In this document: one piece after another, positions 35,970 to 45,397 of the stretch
Position numbering within the stretch: position 1 is the first letter of the stretch
How the letters are laid out: every line of letters begins with the position of its first letter
NCBI GenBank assembly: GCA_050300015.1
Contig: JBNKWZ010000005.1
Span: 251,942-315,941, forward strand
Source of the DNA: CAYZQH01 sp050300015
GTDB lineage: Bacteria; Pseudomonadota; Gammaproteobacteria; Pseudomonadales; Cellvibrionaceae
Reading direction: 5' to 3'
DNA length: 64,000 nucleotides
Translations under genes and position numbers: made by a program
The notes under the pieces: generated by a model
Databases searched by the model: none
The model's input: the letters and a program-made list of their open reading frames with translations, nothing else
What the model was told of the DNA's origin: nothing

Positions 35970-37082
35970 ATGACAGCAATTGAAAGACCCAAAGTGACCC
36001 AAAACACCCTCATTCCAGAGCCACCCATATTGGTTTACCCGACGCTCGCCGCGACTATCGGCCTGGAAGAGGCCACCATGCTGAGCATACTGACTCAATT
36101 TGCGCGCATCAGCGCCGGCCGCGAGAACAATGGCTACCAGTGGTTTGATTTAAACGAGGCTCAAGTGGGCGAACTTATGCCCTTTTGGCAGCCGCAAGAC
36201 ATTCAACGCGTTAGTTTTAACTTGCGCGAGCAAGGCATATTGCTATTGGCAAGCGCTCCGTTTGCCCAGTCCAGGCAGTTAAAGTTCGCGTTTAATGAGC
36301 GCAGCACCCAACGCGCCCAAGTTGCGGAGCAGCCTGCTGCACCGCCTGTAGAGAGCGGGAGAGCTAAAAATACCATTGCGCCCAGTTGGGCCCCAGATCG
36401 GGACACGCTCACGCGACTGGGTCAACTGTGTATCCCCAGCGCCTTTGCACAACAACAAATTCCAGAATTTGTGACCTATTGGCGTGAGCGCGGAGAGCCC
36501 AAACATGCCTGGAACAGCAAATTCATGCAGCACGTGATTCGCAAATGGCGTGATTTTGAAGTTCAAGAGTATCAGCGCAGTAAAACCAGCCCCATGACAC
36601 GGGATTGGCAACCCAGTGAAGATGCTTTAAACGTCCTTGTGCATCACGCTGGCATTAGCCGGCAATTTGTGGAGGATGCCATCCCCGAGTTTGTGCTGTA
36701 TTGGCGTGAACAGGGGGGTACCTCCGATAATTGGAACAAGAAATTCCGCGATCATGTGCAACGCCAATGGATTCGCTACCGGGCGGCACTGGAACACGAC
36801 GCCACCCCCAAGGTCATACCCGCCCAGTGGCGTCCATCGGAAGATGTCTATGAAGTATTGCGTTTGGCCAATATCGACCGCGGCTTTGCGGATTCGCTGT
36901 TGCCAGAATTTGTCATTTACTGGCGGGATACCCAACAGGTACACAGCTCCTGGAACACCCGTTTTTTACAATTTATCAAACAACGTTGGGCCAAACGCGG
37001 CACGCTGGACGGCACAACACAACGATCAACACGAGATTTAACCCTTGCAGAACAACTCACCGATAGAAGCTGGGCGCTCTAG
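35970..37082 (+). CDS. Protein with three DnaT-like ssDNA-binding domains
   Basis: 370 residues. The N-terminal region (about 20-100, TIGLEEATMLSILTQFAR, LREQGILLLAS) resembles a winged helix. Three repeats of the DnaT C-terminal-type domain follow at about 139-196, 212-271 and 286-343. Each has the pattern W.P....L, IPEFV.YWRE or similar, and W...F..HV...W. DnaT family domains bind single-stranded DNA in replication restart. Three in one chain is unusual compared with single-domain E. coli DnaT. The gene overlaps the lambda-P-type gene by up to 38 bases, suggesting a joint primosome or helicase-loading function. Confidence 0.85.
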   Translation: MTAIERPKVTQNTLIPEPPILVYPTLAATIGLEEATMLSILTQFARISAGRENNGYQWFDLNEAQVGELMPFWQPQDIQRVSFNLREQGILLLASAPFAQSRQLKFAFNERSTQRAQVAEQPAAPPVESGRAKNTIAPSWAPDRDTLTRLGQLCIPSAFAQQQIPEFVTYWRERGEPKHAWNSKFMQHVIRKWRDFEVQEYQRSKTSPMTRDWQPSEDALNVLVHHAGISRQFVEDAIPEFVLYWREQGGTSDNWNKKFRDHVQRQWIRYRAALEHDATPKVIPAQWRPSEDVYEVLRLANIDRGFADSLLPEFVIYWRDTQQVHSSWNTRFLQFIKQRWAKRGTLDGTTQRSTRDLTLAEQLTDRSWAL

Positions 37083-37665
37083 CGCACCCAGTGCGAATGC
37101 CAAAATGGCCCTGGTGGATGCCATCAACCAGGTGTTTACACTGTTTCGCCTGAATTATCACAACCAATACCTAAAAGCGTTTGGCAATACCGACGAACTG
37201 AACGAAGTCAAACGCTTGTGGATGGAAATGCTCCAGCGGTTTGAACCCGCCACATTACTGCGTGCGGCCAAAAGCGTGATAGAAAATAGTGAGTACCTGC
37301 CAACGCTGCACGCCATGATTCACGCTTGCGAGCGACATTCGCAGCAGTCCCAGTGGCCCGATGCGCACAGCGCCTACATCGAAGCTTGCCGGGCGCCCTC
37401 GCCAAAGTCGACACACCCGTGGTCTCACCCACTGGTGTATCACGCGGGCAAACGCAGCGATTGGTATTTTTTACAATCGAGTGCGGAAGCCGTTGCTTAC
37501 CCCATATTCAAACGCCATTACGAGGCACTGATTGAAGACGTGCGCAACGGCAAACAACTGAGCTTGCCCGAGCCCCATGCCCTACCCCCAAAAAGCGAGG
37601 CGCCGATGGACAAGGCCACCAGCCAACAAAAAATTCAAGGCCTTCGACAAGCCCTGGAGTTATAA
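37045..37665 (+). CDS. Replication protein P family (phage lambda P-like)
   Basis: 206 residues if translation starts at TTG 37045 inside the preceding gene; ATG 37105 (186 residues) is an alternative. The core ALVDAINQVFTLFRLNYHNQY, RLWMEMLQRFEPATLLRAA and ENSEYLPTLHAMIHAC matches the phage lambda P family, which loads DnaB helicase. Here it sits on what looks like ordinary chromosome, with no phage structural or integrase genes nearby. It directly follows the DnaT-repeat gene, and the Bax-like gene starts two bases after its stop. Confidence 0.8.
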   Translation: MQNNSPIEAGRSSAPSANAKMALVDAINQVFTLFRLNYHNQYLKAFGNTDELNEVKRLWMEMLQRFEPATLLRAAKSVIENSEYLPTLHAMIHACERHSQQSQWPDAHSAYIEACRAPSPKSTHPWSHPLVYHAGKRSDWYFLQSSAEAVAYPIFKRHYEALIEDVRNGKQLSLPEPHALPPKSEAPMDKATSQQKIQGLRQALEL

Positions 37666-37667
37666 GC

Positions 37668-38495
37668 GTGTTTGGTAAAAGCCTGGTGGGGCTTATTCTG
37701 GTGGTCTATATGGCCTTGCTCGCGGCAGGCGTGGCGCTTCTGAGTCATTACCCTTGGTCACTCGCACCCGACACCAGCCAAATCCAATACCCCGATCCAC
37801 CCGACTTTCGCGCCTACACCAATATTCAGGAGAAAAAAATAGCATTTTTCGACTATTTACGGCCATTGGTACAAAGCCAAAATCAAGCCCTGCTGAGCAA
37901 ACGTCAAAAACTGCTGGCGATTAGGGCGCACTGGTCAAACACTACAAAACTCAGTGAACGCGACAGGCAACGGCTCAAACAAACTGCCGCCGCTTTCGAT
38001 CTACCCCTTGAAGCGTTTACTCACGATGGGCAACTGCAAGTTCGCAACCTTCTGGATGCGCTTTTATTGCGCGTGAACGTATTGCCCGAAGCCTTGGTGC
38101 TGGCACAAGCGGCGTCTGAATCGGCTTGGGGCACCTCGCGATTTGCAAGGCGTGCCAACAATTATTTTGGTCAATGGTGTTTTAGCCAAGGCTGCGGCTT
38201 GGTGCCCAAGCATCGACCGGCCGGCGCCACGCACGAAGTGGCAAAGTTCAACTCCGTGGCGGAATCGGTTCAAGCATATTTTCACAACATCAACACGTTC
38301 ACTGCCTACGAAGCACTGCGCACTGAGCGTGCAAAGCAACCACAAAACGTAACCGCCAATCAGCTACTTCCCACTTTAGTGCACTATTCCGAACGCGGCG
38401 AAGCCTATATTCAAGATCTTAAAAATTTGATTCGTCAAAACCAGTTAGACAGCAAAGCTTCACAAGAGGCTACAGAACGCCTTCCTCAAAAATAA
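37668..38495 (+). CDS. Bax-like glucosaminidase (GH73 family)
   Basis: 275 residues from GTG 37668, two bases after the preceding stop. An N-terminal membrane helix or signal anchor (VGLILVVYMALLAAGVALL) is followed by a periplasmic domain. The catalytic region AQAASESAWGTSRFARRANNYFGQ contains the expected Glu, with later NSVAESVQAYFHNIN. This is the arrangement of E. coli Bax, a predicted peptidoglycan N-acetylglucosaminidase. It is probably anchored to the inner membrane and acts on peptidoglycan. Confidence 0.88.
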   Translation: MFGKSLVGLILVVYMALLAAGVALLSHYPWSLAPDTSQIQYPDPPDFRAYTNIQEKKIAFFDYLRPLVQSQNQALLSKRQKLLAIRAHWSNTTKLSERDRQRLKQTAAAFDLPLEAFTHDGQLQVRNLLDALLLRVNVLPEALVLAQAASESAWGTSRFARRANNYFGQWCFSQGCGLVPKHRPAGATHEVAKFNSVAESVQAYFHNINTFTAYEALRTERAKQPQNVTANQLLPTLVHYSERGEAYIQDLKNLIRQNQLDSKASQEATERLPQK

Positions 38496-38609
38496 TGGCT
38501 CACCATCGCTATGACCCGCCAACACTTTTCTCGAAGGCAACAATTGTAGACTATACTGAAAGAACACCATTTGTGATGGGTACCTCACTAAACCTTAGGG
38601 AGTCAAAGT

Positions 38610-38942
38610 ATGGCTTACGACGATAACCTGGCCACTCGAATTCGAGACTATTTCTCCACTGATAGTTTAACCATTGAAGAAAAAGAAATGTTCGGCGGTT
38701 TAGCCTTTATGCTCGGGGGCCACATGTGTGTTGGGGCAACAGGCAAGCGCTTAATGGCACGTGTTGGACCAGACAACTACGACAGTGCACTTAAAGATAT
38801 GTACACCACCATTATGGATTTTACCGGCAAGCCTCTGCGCGGGTTTGTGTATGTAGAGCCGGAAGCTTTGGAAACAGAAAAGGGCCTGCATGGCTGGATT
38901 AAACAATGCGAAGACTTTGTTAAACAATTGCCTCCCAAATAA
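38610..38942 (+). CDS. TfoX N-terminal domain protein
   Basis: 110 residues, one TfoX-N domain: EEKEMFGGLAFMLGGHMCVG, RLMARVGPDNYDSAL, TGKPLRGFVYVEPEAL. Stand-alone TfoX-N proteins are widespread and their function is unclear. This one lacks the C-terminal half of the competence regulator TfoX/Sxy, so competence control should not be assumed. AGGGAG lies before the start, and a TATACT box at 38552 is a possible promoter element. Confidence 0.88.
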   Translation: MAYDDNLATRIRDYFSTDSLTIEEKEMFGGLAFMLGGHMCVGATGKRLMARVGPDNYDSALKDMYTTIMDFTGKPLRGFVYVEPEALETEKGLHGWIKQCEDFVKQLPPK

Positions 38943-38983
38943 AAAATGCATTACCCTGCGCTAAAACTCTGAAGGCGACAGGC

Positions 38984-39346
38984 ATGACCCCCTCGAAAGA
39001 ACCCGATGCAAAAGCACTAAAAGCCTCCCTGCAAGCCATCGAGCAACATTTAGCCAACCAAGCACCACCAAACTCTGCCACCGTCCAATACATCGAAAAA
39101 CGCCTACAAGCCTTAACCGAAGAAGTCGACAACAGCAGCCATAAAATGGTGGCCTATAAGCTAAAGCGCTTGGCGGAATCTAAAATGGTGAACGAAGCGT
39201 CACAAGAAATGGCAACCCCAGTAAAATATCAATCCAGCACGTTTCAATGTAAATCCGATTTGGACCAATGCTTAATCGGCAGCCAGAGTGCGTTGCAAAA
39301 GGCGCTTTGCTACGCGCTGTTTATTCGCTGTGCGTTTAAAGGGTAA
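38984..39346 (+). CDS. Small hypothetical protein
   Basis: 120 residues, not recognised. The N-terminal two thirds is charged and predicted helical, perhaps coiled coil (LKASLQAIEQHLANQ, TVQYIEKRLQALTEE, KLKRLAESKMVNEA). The last third has three cysteines (FQCKSDLDQCLIGS, KALCYALF and a further one near the end). GAAGG precedes the ATG. It lies 41 bases after the TfoX-N gene and may share its transcript. Confidence 0.6.
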   Translation: MTPSKEPDAKALKASLQAIEQHLANQAPPNSATVQYIEKRLQALTEEVDNSSHKMVAYKLKRLAESKMVNEASQEMATPVKYQSSTFQCKSDLDQCLIGSQSALQKALCYALFIRCAFKG

Positions 39347-39407
39347 TGTCGCGCAACACCTTGTTTTAAGACACTCAACCTTCGAATGTTCTCATTTAAC
39401 CTTCAAA

Positions 39408-42032
39408 CTAAGGTGCCGTGGTGACAATCAAGCGTGCAGCCGATAGCTGTACCACCACCCGAGACGTCAAACTGCTTTGCACTTCTGAATGAACGGCTTG
39501 TACAGCGGCTACCTCTTCTTGCGACACCGCCGCATTGCGTTTGGCAAGTGTGCTCATACGCGCGCGCTCGCGCTGGAAGTGCTCGTCCGCAGCGGCAAGT
39601 GCCTGCTGAATCAGCGTATGTCTCTGAGTCTCGGCGAAGCCTTCCGCACGCTGATACCAAAGTGGCATTTGCTCTTTTCTGGAGGCGATGATTTTTCTGG
39701 CAAGCTTTTTATCCACTCGCGTCATGGACGCTTCAAGCGCCGCTTCCGGCAAGGCTTGCGACAGGTCTTTATCACTGATATCCAAAACCAAAGTGCGAAT
39801 GGATAACGCGGGCAAAAACGGTAGGCATTGAGCTCGGTTTGGGGCTTGAATCAAGATGTCAAAACACGCTTCTAACAAGCATTGACCAGCGGACAACTGC
39901 TTGCTGGGCAGTAAAGCCACCGACGCGGACCCTATATCCGAGTGATGCAACAATTCCCATAACCCCACAATAAAGGGCGCATCCCAACTGATATACATGA
40001 CATCTTCGCGTGCGTTGGCCACGGCACGCAAAAATGTGACCTCAACCCCTTCCGCTGGGATGTTGGGCAAGGCAGGAATTAACATATTGTCCGCAGGCAT
40101 TAGCGAATAAACATCCGCGCGCGTTTCCTCGAAATGAAAATTCAATATTTCAGCGGCGGCTTCCACCAATGCAAGCGGAGTATCTTGTTCGAAGCTTTCA
40201 ATTTTGGCTTTCAATTCTTCGGCATCGGGCCTGCGACAACTATTAAGCTCCAACAGTGCATCCCGTCCTTGCAAAATATCTTGCTCCAATGCCTGGACTT
40301 TTACGCCAGCGGCTTGATCGATATCCGCCTTACTTTCAGCGCCCACGCGGTCTTCCCAAAATTCATCGTGAACGGCGCCCGCCGCCGGGTTTTGGCGATC
40401 AATACACTGCAACACTTCGTGATACCAATGGTAGCGATCGGCATCCTCCGAACCCTCACCCATGGGTACGTGCACGGTCACGGCTTCGGTTTGGCCAATG
40501 CGATCTAATCGACCAATACGCTGCTCTAACAAATCAGGGTGTTCCGGCAAATCCAGGCACACCAAATGGTGGCTGAATTGGAAGTTGCGCCCCTCACTGC
40601 CCATTTCGGAACAAATCAGTACCTGTGCGCCTTGCTCGTTATCAGCAAAGTAAGCGGCGGCGCGATCGCGCTCGACCAGGTCCATTCCCTCATGAAACAC
40701 CGCCACGTCAATACCATGGGTTCGCCACAATGTCGCTTCGACGGTTTGTACATCCTCCAACAGGTGCGCAATCACCAGCACCTTCTGCTTCGGTTGGCTT
40801 TTCAGAAACCCTGCAAGCCAATTAATTTTGGCGTCTAGACTTGCATCGTCCAACCAGTGCGGCTTTGCTACCCGCGAGGGGAACCCTTTTACCGACGCTC
40901 GAGTGTTGCGAAACATCACGCGGCCCACGCCATGGCAGTCCAACAAATGCTGCAATAACAAGTCATCACTGGCGTCAAATGGCAACCCATAATCATTGAG
41001 TAATGCTTCCCGTCCGGCGGGCAATGCCTGAATCTTGCGGTTTAAATCCACAAAGGTGCGCTCTTGCGCCATAAAGTCCTCAAAGGCCCCAAATTTTGCA
41101 GGGTCCAGTAGGTTTAAGCGAGCGAAATGGCTCTCTACCCCCAGTTGTTCGGGTGTGGCAGTCAACAACACACAGTGTGGCATTTGCGCAAGCTCTGACA
41201 AGTGATCAAAAGCCTGGCTGCCTGGGGTCAAGCGATGGGCTTCGTCCACAATGCAGATGTCCCTTGCGAACAAACCCTCCGGGAGTTGGTCGTGCTCCAA
41301 TAACGAATGCGGCGCAAGCAAAATAGACCCTTCATCGAAAGGGTGGTCCTCGCCAGTATATATGTCTGGGTAGAGTTGAAACCGGCGAATCAACTCCACC
41401 AACCATTGCACCACCAAGGCATCAGGAACAAGTACCACCGCGCGGTTCACACGCTCCGAGCGAATCAGGCGCGACAGGATCATTCCCGCCTCCAAGGTTT
41501 TGCCCAAACCTACCTCATCTGCCAACAGCACGCGTACGCGCTCGCGCTCACAGGCGCTCCACGCCACGTACAATTGGTGTTCGATCAGGCTTGCCCGAAC
41601 CCCTAATAAACCCGTGAGGCGCGCCTGCCACACCCGTGCAATAGCATCATCCAGCTTCCGTCGAAATGCGAAAAATTGCGGTTTATCCAACTGCCCTGTC
41701 ATGAGTCGCAGAAACGGTTGGTTGCTTTTGACTTCTGCGGCCAGGGCAGTTTCTGGGACCAACTGTTCTTGGCCAATGTCGTAAACCATCACCCCGTTTT
41801 GATCGTGGACCGCAATTACCTCAGCCCGCGAGCCATCTCGCAAGTGGACTTCGTCGCCCGGTAAAAACGTAATGCGGGTTAAAGGCGCCTTAGCGCGGGC
41901 ATACATGCGCTCGGTTTCACTCTGTGGAAAAACAAGTGTAATGGCGCGCGCGTCGACTTCGACAACGATACCCAGCCCCAACTCGGGTTCGGCGTCTACA
42001 ACCCAACGTTGACCAGGAACAAAATCTTGCAT
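39408..42032 (-). CDS. rapA: RNA polymerase-associated ATPase RapA
   Basis: SWI/SNF-type translocase that recycles RNA polymerase. 874 residues from ATG 42032 (MQDFVPGQRWVVDAEPELG), which begins the Tudor-like N-terminal domains. Motif I is LLADEVGLGKTLEAGMIL, motif II IVDEAHRL, motif III LLTATPEQL. The second RecA lobe has ICSEMGSEGRNFQF and RIGRLDRIGQ. Somewhat shorter than the 968-residue E. coli protein but all landmarks are present. Confidence 0.94.
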   Translation of the reverse strand: MQDFVPGQRWVVDAEPELGLGIVVEVDARAITLVFPQSETERMYARAKAPLTRITFLPGDEVHLRDGSRAEVIAVHDQNGVMVYDIGQEQLVPETALAAEVKSNQPFLRLMTGQLDKPQFFAFRRKLDDAIARVWQARLTGLLGVRASLIEHQLYVAWSACERERVRVLLADEVGLGKTLEAGMILSRLIRSERVNRAVVLVPDALVVQWLVELIRRFQLYPDIYTGEDHPFDEGSILLAPHSLLEHDQLPEGLFARDICIVDEAHRLTPGSQAFDHLSELAQMPHCVLLTATPEQLGVESHFARLNLLDPAKFGAFEDFMAQERTFVDLNRKIQALPAGREALLNDYGLPFDASDDLLLQHLLDCHGVGRVMFRNTRASVKGFPSRVAKPHWLDDASLDAKINWLAGFLKSQPKQKVLVIAHLLEDVQTVEATLWRTHGIDVAVFHEGMDLVERDRAAAYFADNEQGAQVLICSEMGSEGRNFQFSHHLVCLDLPEHPDLLEQRIGRLDRIGQTEAVTVHVPMGEGSEDADRYHWYHEVLQCIDRQNPAAGAVHDEFWEDRVGAESKADIDQAAGVKVQALEQDILQGRDALLELNSCRRPDAEELKAKIESFEQDTPLALVEAAAEILNFHFEETRADVYSLMPADNMLIPALPNIPAEGVEVTFLRAVANAREDVMYISWDAPFIVGLWELLHHSDIGSASVALLPSKQLSAGQCLLEACFDILIQAPNRAQCLPFLPALSIRTLVLDISDKDLSQALPEAALEASMTRVDKKLARKIIASRKEQMPLWYQRAEGFAETQRHTLIQQALAAADEHFQRERARMSTLAKRNAAVSQEEVAAVQAVHSEVQSSLTSRVVVQLSAARLIVTTAP

Positions 42033-42251
42033 AGGACAGCTAACCACAATTATCAAATGGGCGAGCATTGTACGCACTTTTACCCACTCGGAACACCGAA
42101 TCGCCCAGTCAGTTTCTATTCAGCTAAGGTGCTTTACACTTGGGGAGGATGGGGTTGTTGCACACATTCATTGTCGTGTCATAATCCCACCTTACTTTGC
42201 TTATCTTCGTGCAGGTTTCGAAGGTAAGCCTATTAACTTAAGGAGCCAGTA

Positions 42252-42785
42252 ATGCGCCAATTAAAAGCGATACTTCCCGCCGTAATACTTTCAACCACCG
42301 CTATGACCGCCTCAGCAGAAAGCGGATGGTATTTAGGAGCCTCTGTTGGTAATTCGGATTTGGGCTTTCAAAATACGGATATTGGCAACATCGATATCAA
42401 CGACAGCGATACCGGCTTTAAAATTTTTACCGGCGTTAAATTTACCGTCTTGGCCGCTGAATTTGGCTACGTGGATTTCGGCAGCATTGGTTCCGACAGC
42501 GACAGCGTAGACCTAAGTGGTTTTTCCGGTTTTGGCGTGCTGTCTATGGGGCTTGGGCCCGTTGAAGTCTTTGGCAAAGCCGGCGGCTTTATTTGGGATG
42601 CCGAAGGTGACTTTGATACCCTAGACGAAAAATACGATGAGGACGGCTTTGACCCCGCGGTGGGCATTGGTGCGGCCTTCAATTTAGGCGGTATGGGGGT
42701 TCGCGCAGAATATGAATACTTTGACATTGGCGAATTTGACAAAGTTTCCATGCTCTCGGTTGGTGCCACTCTATGGTTGTTCTAA
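42252..42785 (+). CDS. Outer-membrane beta-barrel protein (OmpA/opacity-like)
   Basis: 177 residues with a signal peptide (MRQLKAILPAVILSTTAMTA, cut after ASA). The mature part starts GWYLGASVGNSDLG and shows alternating hydrophobic/polar strands, ending SMLSVGATLWLF with a terminal Phe, typical of small eight-stranded barrels. TAAGGAG lies upstream. Its last 51 bases are repeated at 45059-45109, showing that it bordered the segment that was later duplicated. Confidence 0.85.
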   Translation: MRQLKAILPAVILSTTAMTASAESGWYLGASVGNSDLGFQNTDIGNIDINDSDTGFKIFTGVKFTVLAAEFGYVDFGSIGSDSDSVDLSGFSGFGVLSMGLGPVEVFGKAGGFIWDAEGDFDTLDEKYDEDGFDPAVGIGAAFNLGGMGVRAEYEYFDIGEFDKVSMLSVGATLWLF

Positions 42786-43075
42786 ACACTGCCGCCGTCT
42801 AGCCCACAATCAACACCCTCTACTTCGGATGCAAGGACGCATCCACCCTCAGCGCACTCCCGTGTGTCTCAACAATAAAGCCAACGGCTTGGCCCTCTAG
42901 CGATCATACATACCGCATTCAAAGGTCGCACCTATCAGTCCACTGGCTCACCCCCAGAATGAAACCCGTTTCACACCCAGACACATCCATCAATCAAACC
43001 ATAGACAGGCACCGATTCATTCAAGACAATACCCGATTACCCATAAAATACCTAAAGAAGCAAAGGGTGGTCATT

Positions 43076-44377
43076 ATGCAAAAGTTTTTAGTTCTGGCGC
43101 TGCTCGCGACCTTAACCGCCTGTGGCGGTAATGGCGGAACATCGAGTTCGTCAAGCTCCAGCAGTAGCTCTTCGAGTTCGAGCAGTTCGTCCAGCTCAAG
43201 CAGCTCATCAAGTTCCAGCAGCACCTCCAGCTCGACCAGCTCATCAAGTTCAAGCTCCAGCAGCAGCTCATCTGGCACTGTGGGCGATGCCGTCAACGGA
43301 GAAGCTTTATTCTCCAGCAAATCCTGCGCCAACTGCCACAACTCTCAGGGCAATGGCATTTTCGGGAGCGGCGGTTTTAGGTTCGACATTAACAACTTAG
43401 TCCACACCAGCCTTGACGATATGGCAAGTTATATCGATGCCAATATGCCGCCAGGCGCTGGTGGTCCCAACACATGTATTGGAGCTTGCGCAGAAGATAC
43501 TGCCGCTTACTTGATGACCTTCGCCAATACCGGAAACGGTGGTGGACAAGTGGAGGACTTTGGGACCTACAGCATTGAAATAATGGACAGCTGTAGCGCC
43601 AGTGAACCCAGCACCGGCGGTGAAGCCTTGATCGTGTTCAGTCAAGGGGGTAACAAGCTTTACAATTTCTGGAGTCACGTTGGCAACAGCGCCGCAGAGT
43701 TCGCCAACTTAAAAACGGCTGACTATAACGACGGTCGTTTTAGCCTGAACACAGTGCAGCCCGCTGCCGACGGTACCTGCGATAGTGCATTAACGCACAC
43801 TGGCACCTGGGTTAAGAAAATCGCCGACTATGATCACCAGCACTCCAACGGAGGTACTTTTGACCTCAATCGCAACGTCAGCACCTTGGACTCTATCGTG
43901 ATTGAGCTCAAGGTCAATTCTGCTGACACCAACCTGCCAAGCTTTGATGAAATCAAGGCTAACTTTGGTTCCTTCGCCAGTGACAGCGAAATCGACGCCC
44001 TTGATGATCAACATGTGGTATTTGGCGTGGGCGTTACCAACGCCAACGACGGGAATGGCTACACCGGCCAAGCGCTTGTGACGATCGACATGCAAAAATA
44101 TGCAGACAAGTGGATTCGCATTACCATCCCAATGGACCAACTGACTTTTCATCAGTATTCAGGCTGGGTAATCTCGGGCACTCAAAACTACCAGGAATCC
44201 GGCAATTTGAATATGGCCAAGCTATTCATTAGCCCTGAGACGCAAAGCGGTGGTGTGTTGCGTAACTATTACAATGGGGATTGGTCTTGGAACGCAAGTA
44301 TGGGTAACCCTTTGCCCAATGAATTATTTAAAGAGCAAAACATATCGTTGAAGTACTTCTCACTGAACTTCAAATAA
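43076..44377 (+). CDS. Poly-Ser linked cytochrome c lipoprotein, copy 1
   Basis: 433 residues from ATG 43076 (AAGGGTGG upstream). A lipoprotein signal MQKFLVLALLATLTAC is followed by a poly-Ser linker of about 45 residues, a short cytochrome c domain (CANCH, GIFGSGGF, candidate axial Met in NMPPG) and a C-terminal domain of about 270 residues beginning EDFGTYSIEIMDSCSASEP, rich in Gly/Asn/Trp. The C-terminal domain looks like a beta-sandwich of a secreted carbohydrate-active or binding protein but was not identified. Poly-Ser plus cytochrome architecture recalls Cellvibrio/Saccharophagus proteins thought to feed electrons to polysaccharide oxidation. Outer-membrane attachment is likely. Confidence 0.82.
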   Translation: MQKFLVLALLATLTACGGNGGTSSSSSSSSSSSSSSSSSSSSSSSSSSSTSSSTSSSSSSSSSSSSGTVGDAVNGEALFSSKSCANCHNSQGNGIFGSGGFRFDINNLVHTSLDDMASYIDANMPPGAGGPNTCIGACAEDTAAYLMTFANTGNGGGQVEDFGTYSIEIMDSCSASEPSTGGEALIVFSQGGNKLYNFWSHVGNSAAEFANLKTADYNDGRFSLNTVQPAADGTCDSALTHTGTWVKKIADYDHQHSNGGTFDLNRNVSTLDSIVIELKVNSADTNLPSFDEIKANFGSFASDSEIDALDDQHVVFGVGVTNANDGNGYTGQALVTIDMQKYADKWIRITIPMDQLTFHQYSGWVISGTQNYQESGNLNMAKLFISPETQSGGVLRNYYNGDWSWNASMGNPLPNELFKEQNISLKYFSLNFK

Positions 44378-44401
44378 ATCCACGCCACTCGCGCAGTACG
44401 C

Positions 44402-44436
44402 AAAAAAAGGGGGGCCAAGCGCCCCCTTTTTTATTT
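44402..44436 (+). terminator. Intrinsic terminator after cytochrome copy 1
   Basis: An A-run, GGGGGG, a short loop with CCAAGC, then CCCCC and a run of six T. It is a strong symmetrical hairpin 25 bases after the stop codon that could work in both directions. Confidence 0.85.
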
Positions 44437-44490
44437 TCTGTGAATTTGACTAAACGGGTAAGAACACACCACAGAGTCACGGCGATACCC

Positions 44491-44885
44491 ATCTCCAACA
44501 TCATAACCCGCAAATAGGTAAGCGTCTCACCAAGCGATAGCATTCGCTCATAGCAACCACGGTTTAAACAATACGGCATTCATTACTTGTTGTTGGTGGT
44601 GAAAGAGAAGACGTTGCTGGGCGTAATTTCGGATAGGGACGTACTGCGCAGCTTAAGCCCTTTGCGGATACCACAGTACAGAATGAAAAGGACGATTTTT
44701 TATTGAGCGGTCAGGTACATCAGATCATGACCAAGCACATTATTAGCCTCGCACCAGAGGCAGGCATTCGAGACGTGTGTGAGGCATTACTGGATCAGTG
44801 CGTTAGCTTCCTACTAGCCATTAAAGGTGAGCATCTACAAGGTGAGGCGAGCAAGAAACACATACTGCGCCATTTTATAAAATAG
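44491..44885 (+). pseudogene. Decayed CBS-domain gene, copy 1
   Basis: Conceptual translation gives a two-CBS protein in pieces: ISNI.TRK, a stop, VSVSPSDSIRS, a stop, then YGIHYLLLVVKEKTLLGVIS with DRDVLRSLSP, a one-base frameshift near 44660, and LSGQVHQIMTKHIISLAPEA onward to ILRHFIK. Two stops and the frameshift make it non-functional. The residual 60-codon frame from 44703 is therefore not counted as a gene. The same lesions occur in copy 2. Confidence 0.75.
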
Positions 44886-44996
44886 CGCGGAATTATTCAT
44901 AGCGGCCTATACTCCATCACTCAAACAGCTTCACCCCCCCCTTACAAACACGGTTGCCCATAAACTCTCCCCCACCGTTCAACGCTCTGTTTCAGA

Positions 44997-45058
44997 TATT
45001 TGACCGGTTTTTCAGTGGCCTCGCATGAACTCAAACACGCTACGCTCATGCTCGTCCC
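44997..45058 (-). pseudogene. Fragment of an RND efflux permease gene
   Basis: 62 bases match 48510-48574 inside the intact RND gene of this window, in the same orientation, with about 10 differences. On the minus strand it still reads DEHERSVFEFM against DERERSVFELM. It joins directly to the fragment of the barrel gene at 45059 and marks the duplication junction. Confidence 0.75.
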
Positions 45059-45109
45059 TTTGACAAAGTTTCCACGCTCCCTGTTGGTGCCACTCTATGG
45101 TTATTCTAA
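45059..45109 (+). pseudogene. 3' fragment of the beta-barrel gene
   Basis: 51 bases equivalent to the last 51 bases of the barrel gene (42735-42785), including LVGATLWLF and the stop with a few changes. It is a truncated leftover at the left edge of duplication unit 2 and has no start of its own. Confidence 0.8.
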
Positions 45110-45397
45110 ACACTACCGCCGTCTAGCCCACCATCAACACCCTTACTTCGGATGCAAGGACGCACCTTCTCAGCGCACGTCCTCTGCCTATCAACAATAG
45201 AGCCAATGGCTTGGCCCTCTAGCGACCATACATACTGCACTCAAAGGTCGCACCTATCAGTGCACTGGCTCACCCCCAGAATGCAACCCGTTTCACACCC
45301 AGACAAATCCATCAATCAAACCATAGACAGGCACCGATTCATTCAAGACAATACCCGATTACCCATAAAATACCTAAAGAAGCAAAGGGTGGTCATT

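Larger units (their letters stand above)
42735..44990. repeat. Tandem duplication, unit 1
   Basis: Bases 42735 to about 43520 (end of the barrel gene, leader, first part of the cytochrome gene) and 44491 to about 44990 (CBS pseudogene and poly-C trailer) match unit 2 closely. The part between, coding for the C-terminal domain, does not match. The unit is therefore a mosaic duplicate. Confidence 0.85.

Noticed and set aside
37045..37665. Prophage remnant because of the lambda-P-like gene
   Set aside because: No integrase, capsid, tail, lysis or repressor genes and no attachment repeats nearby; neighbours are housekeeping.
43141..43272. Short-period repeats that could suggest a CRISPR or minisatellite
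   Set aside because: They are serine codons in a coding linker; there are no spacers or palindromic repeats.
44703..44885. Sixty-codon CBS-like frames (also 46892-47074) as small genes
   Set aside because: Upstream CBS sequence continues in other frames with stops, so they are remnants of a longer gene.
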